Assembly (NCBI GenBank): GCA_012274175.1
Contig: JAAOZZ010000288.1
Span: 1 to 14,502 of the forward strand
DNA from: Betaproteobacteria bacterium
GTDB lineage: Bacteria > Pseudomonadota > Gammaproteobacteria > Burkholderiales > Usitatibacteraceae
Direction of reading: 5' to 3'
Length of the DNA stretch: 14,502 nucleotides
This document shows, one piece after another, positions 11,716-14,502 of this stretch (its first letter is position 1; each line of letters starts with the position of its first letter). The notes below the pieces were generated by a model, which ran no database searches, was not told where the DNA came from, and saw only the letters and a program-made list of their open reading frames with translations. The translations under genes were made by a program, and so were the position numbers.

Positions 11716-14502
11716 CTAAGCGACGGCGGCCCCCGTCACCCGGGAGCGCACGAAGCTCTCGAACTGCCCGGCCGGCAGCGCGGGCGAGAAGAGGAAGCCC
11801 TGCACCAGGTCGCATCCCATGGCGCTCAGCAAATCGTATTGCTTGCGCGTCTCCACCCCTTCGGCGGTCACCGACTTGCCCAGCGCATGGGCCATGGCGA
11901 TGATGGCGCCCACGATCGCCTCGGAATCCGCCCTGCGCTCCAGGCCGTCGATGAAGACGCGGTCGATCTTGAGCGTGTGCACGGGAAAGCGCATGAGGTA
12001 GGCCATGGACGAGAATCCGGTGCCGAAGTCGTCGAGCGAGATGGAATGCCCCATGGCATTCAACTGCCCGAGGAGCTCCTCGGCCGCCTCGCCCCGCTCG
12101 ACCAAGACGCCCTCGGTGACCTCGATCTCGATGCAGGATGGCGGCAGCCCCGCTTGCGCGACTGAGCGGCGGATGAATTCGATCAGCCCCCGGCGGCGGA
12201 ACTGGCGCGGGGAGACGTTCACCGCCACGCGCTGGAGCGCGAGGCCCTCGGAGCGCCACGCCTTGATCTGCGCGCAGGCCTGGCGCAGCGTCCAGTTCCC
12301 GATCTGCTCGATGAAGCCCGATTCCTCGGCGAGCGGAATGAAGCGCACCGGCGAGACCAGGCCCAGCTGCGGATGGCGCCAGCGCACCAGCGCTTCCGCG
12401 CCGATGACCGTTCCCGTGCGCACCTCGATCAGCGGCTGGTAATGCAGCTCCAGCTCCCCGCGCTCGATCGCCATCCTCAGGTCGCGGTCGAGCGTGAGGC
12501 GGGCGACCGCGTCGGCGTTCATGCGCTCCTCGAAGAAGACCACCTGCGCGCGTCCCGCGGCCTTGGCGCGGTACATCGCCGTGTCGGCCTTCTTCATCAG
12601 GTCCTCGGCCGACGCCCCGTCCTCGGGGTACGACGCGATGCCCACGCTCGCGCTGAGGAAGCACTGGTTGCCGTCGGCGTCGAACACTTTCGACAGCGCT
12701 TCGACCAAGGTCTCGGCGACGAGCAGCGCCTCCTGGGGCTGGTTGAGGTTGGTGAGCATCGCCGTGAATTCGTCGCCTCCCAGCCGGGAAACGGTGTCGG
12801 TGCTGCGCAGGCACCCGGAGATGCGCCGTGCCGTCTCCCGGAGCACCGTGTCGCCCGCGGGGTGTCCGAAGCTGTCGTTCACGCCCTTGAAGCGGTCGAG
12901 GTCGATGAAGAGGATCGCGAAGCGCAGGCGCTCGCGCTCGCTGCGGGAGATCTCCTGCCCGAGGCGGTCCATGAAGAGCAGCCGGTTCGGAAGCGCGGTC
13001 AGGAGATCGAAATGCGCCTGCACGTAGAGCTGCTCGTCGCGCCAGGCCGAGGACACCGCCACCGCGACCCGGTCGGCGAGCTCGCGGATCTGCTGGCGCT
13101 CGTCGTCGGTGGGGCTCGCCCCCGTGCGGTAGCCGAGGGCGAGCACGCCGCACACCGCGCCGCGCCACAAGATGGGCTGCACGTACGCGTTGCTCGCCCC
13201 GTGGGCCGCCACCGGGGCCAGGTAGCTGTCCGGGGAGGCAAGCGTGGTCCAGCGCCCCGAGCCATGGGCCTCGAGCGCCTCGCGCTCGGAGGCGGATACG
13301 TCGTGGCGGGCCATCGTGAGCTCGCCGAGCGCATCTGCGCGCAGGTACGTGCGCGCGTGATCCGGGTTGTCGTGGTCGAAGAGCGTGACGGCCACCACGT
13401 CGGCGGGAATCGCGCTGCGCAGCCGCTCGAGCACGCTTCCCACTACTTGCGAGGTGTCCACCGTGGACAGGATCAGGCGATCGATCTCGGAGAGCGCGGT
13501 GAGGGAGTCGAACTGCCGGCCGAGCCGCTCGGACATCTGGTCGAAGGCGGTGGCGAGCTCGCCGAACTCGTCGTCGCGCGCGAGCTTCACGCGGGAATGG
13601 AAATCGTTGCGCGTCACCCCCCGCGCGCGCTCCGCCAGGCGCGCCACCGGCGTGACGATGTTGCGGGCCTGCCGGATCGTTAGCCACGTGACCAGCAGGA
13701 GGGCGAGCAGCACCACCGGGATGTAGAGCTCGCGGAACTCGACGGCGCGGACGAGCTGGAATCGCTCGGGCTGGCTCGCGATCACTACCCAGTCGGGGGT
13801 GCCGAAGCCCGCTCCCATGAACTGGGGCCACGCGGTGCCGCGATACGTTTCGCCGTTGCGCGCCCAGCTCGCCGTGCCGAGGCTCGAGCGCGTGGCGGCG
13901 GCCACCGCGTTCCAGATCCCGGGATCGAAAGCCGCGGTGCAGTGCAGCGCGATGCGCGTGCGATCTTCGACCACGCAGAACTGGGTGGCGACCGGCCGCT
14001 CGTCCGAGTCGCCCCAGAGGAACGGGGGATTCAATTCGCCGAACACGACCCGGTGCGGCGAGGGTGCCGAGGGCGAGGCGGCGAGCAGCACGCGCGCGGG
14101 GCCCGCGCGATCGTCGACGAGGACCACGGGCTTGCCCGCGGCGAGACGGCGCTGCGCTTCCTCGGACAGCGGGAGGCTCGGCGCGGTGCCGAACACCGGC
14201 GTCACGACCCCGGCGGCATCGAGGAACGCGAGGGAGCGGAAGGTGCGCTTGGCGAGGCCGTCCTCGGAGAGGCCGCGGCCCGAGCGCGACGCCGCCGACA
14301 GCGCTACGTCCGCGGCCACCAGCAGGCGCTCGAAGAGGCTCATGCCGTAGCCCTTGGCGATCGCCGCGAGGCGCTGCTCGCCCTGCTCCAGCAGCAGGTC
14401 GCGCACCTGCGCGAGCGACATCACCGCGATGGCCGCGAGGGGAAGGAACGCCGAGAGCACGAAGAACAGGAACAGGCGCCGCGCCACCCGCGCCTTCAGG
14501 AA
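11716..14502 (-). CDS. Membrane-bound GAF-GGDEF-EAL protein (c-di-GMP cyclase/phosphodiesterase), probably 5'-partial
   Basis: Numbering here is from GTG 14487, which gives 923 residues. The frame stays open to the window edge with FLKAR before the GTG, so the true start probably lies outside. Order: TM helix (4-25), extracytoplasmic Cache-like sensor (26-253), TM helix (254-272), HAMP (about 271-325), GAF-like domain (about 335-480), GGDEF (about 490-650) and EAL (about 660-915). The cyclase site is intact (GGDEF 570-574), with an RxxD inhibitory site, RSTD (561-564), at the canonical five-residue spacing. The EAL side also keeps its key residues: EALVRW (E698), N757 in NVSP, E789/E792, DD 819-820, K840 and E876/E879. 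Both making and breaking cyclic di-GMP are therefore possible, with the periplasmic sensor choosing. It converges on the methyltransferase gene with 27 bases between. Confidence 0.93.
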   Translation of the reverse strand, partial: FLKARVARRLFLFFVLSAFLPLAAIAVMSLAQVRDLLLEQGEQRLAAIAKGYGMSLFERLLVAADVALSAASRSGRGLSEDGLAKRTFRSLAFLDAAGVVTPVFGTAPSLPLSEEAQRRLAAGKPVVLVDDRAGPARVLLAASPSAPSPHRVVFGELNPPFLWGDSDERPVATQFCVVEDRTRIALHCTAAFDPGIWNAVAAATRSSLGTASWARNGETYRGTAWPQFMGAGFGTPDWVVIASQPERFQLVRAVEFRELYIPVVLLALLLVTWLTIRQARNIVTPVARLAERARGVTRNDFHSRVKLARDDEFGELATAFDQMSERLGRQFDSLTALSEIDRLILSTVDTSQVVGSVLERLRSAIPADVVAVTLFDHDNPDHARTYLRADALGELTMARHDVSASEREALEAHGSGRWTTLASPDSYLAPVAAHGASNAYVQPILWRGAVCGVLALGYRTGASPTDDERQQIRELADRVAVAVSSAWRDEQLYVQAHFDLLTALPNRLLFMDRLGQEISRSERERLRFAILFIDLDRFKGVNDSFGHPAGDTVLRETARRISGCLRSTDTVSRLGGDEFTAMLTNLNQPQEALLVAETLVEALSKVFDADGNQCFLSASVGIASYPEDGASAEDLMKKADTAMYRAKAAGRAQVVFFEERMNADAVARLTLDRDLRMAIERGELELHYQPLIEVRTGTVIGAEALVRWRHPQLGLVSPVRFIPLAEESGFIEQIGNWTLRQACAQIKAWRSEGLALQRVAVNVSPRQFRRRGLIEFIRRSVAQAGLPPSCIEIEVTEGVLVERGEAAEELLGQLNAMGHSISLDDFGTGFSSMAYLMRFPVHTLKIDRVFIDGLERRADSEAIVGAIIAMAHALGKSVTAEGVETRKQYDLLSAMGCDLVQGFLFSPALPAGQFESFVRSRVTGAAVA

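Noticed and set aside
12373..13683. Plus-strand frame of 436 codons opposite the GGDEF-EAL gene
   Set aside because: It is antisense to conserved catalytic motifs and rich in low-complexity His/Arg/Glu, with no start signal or domain.
11582..13831. Second minus-strand frame of 749 codons overlapping the GGDEF-EAL gene
   Set aside because: The other minus-strand frame carries all the GGDEF, EAL, GAF and HAMP motifs; this one is a shifted reading of the same DNA rich in Arg/Pro/Ala.

Overview
The window is high-GC DNA, coding almost wall to wall, and looks like the chromosome of a free-living betaproteobacterium. The evidence is a full-size HrpA helicase with its proteobacterial C-terminal half, an ECF sigma factor paired with a membrane anti-sigma factor of a type common in betaproteobacteria, and a HAMP-GAF-GGDEF-EAL protein. 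This assignment is an inference from gene families; I see no rRNA, tRNA, insertion sequence, phage gene or CRISPR array.

Layout. (1) Positions 1-2317, plus strand: a compact metabolic run made of the C-terminal end of a D-2-hydroxyacid dehydrogenase, a 3-hydroxyisobutyrate dehydrogenase-family oxidoreductase, a glutathione S-transferase and a GTG-started glyoxalase-like (VOC) protein. Gaps are only 8-13 bases. (2) 2318-3578: a structured leader, an ECF sigma factor and an overlapping anti-sigma factor. (3) 3632-4711: a polytopic membrane protein with a C-terminal PAS domain but no output domain. (4) 4712-4949: the largest gap between genes, mostly occupied by a 148-base imperfect inverted repeat. 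(5) 4950-8817: hrpA, a DEAH-box RNA helicase whose 5' end is broken by an apparent frameshift near 5083-5116. (6) 8835-11688: a translationally coupled trio of class I/II aminotransferase, DUF2214-like membrane protein and two-domain methyltransferase. (7) 11716-14502, minus strand, converging on the trio: a large membrane-bound diguanylate cyclase/phosphodiesterase whose start probably lies beyond the right edge.

How they work together. The first run suggests small hydroxyacid or semialdehyde redox chemistry with detoxification partners. The sigma/anti-sigma pair is a self-contained envelope-signal switch. The PAS protein and the GGDEF-EAL protein are membrane-linked sensors, and only the latter has visible output domains. 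Most of the window is ordinary housekeeping and signalling. The features most worth a second look are the long hairpin element upstream of hrpA, the hrpA frameshift, three 17-base tandem repeats over the sigma factor start, and an unassigned domain on the methyltransferase. I found no convincing new multi-gene system.
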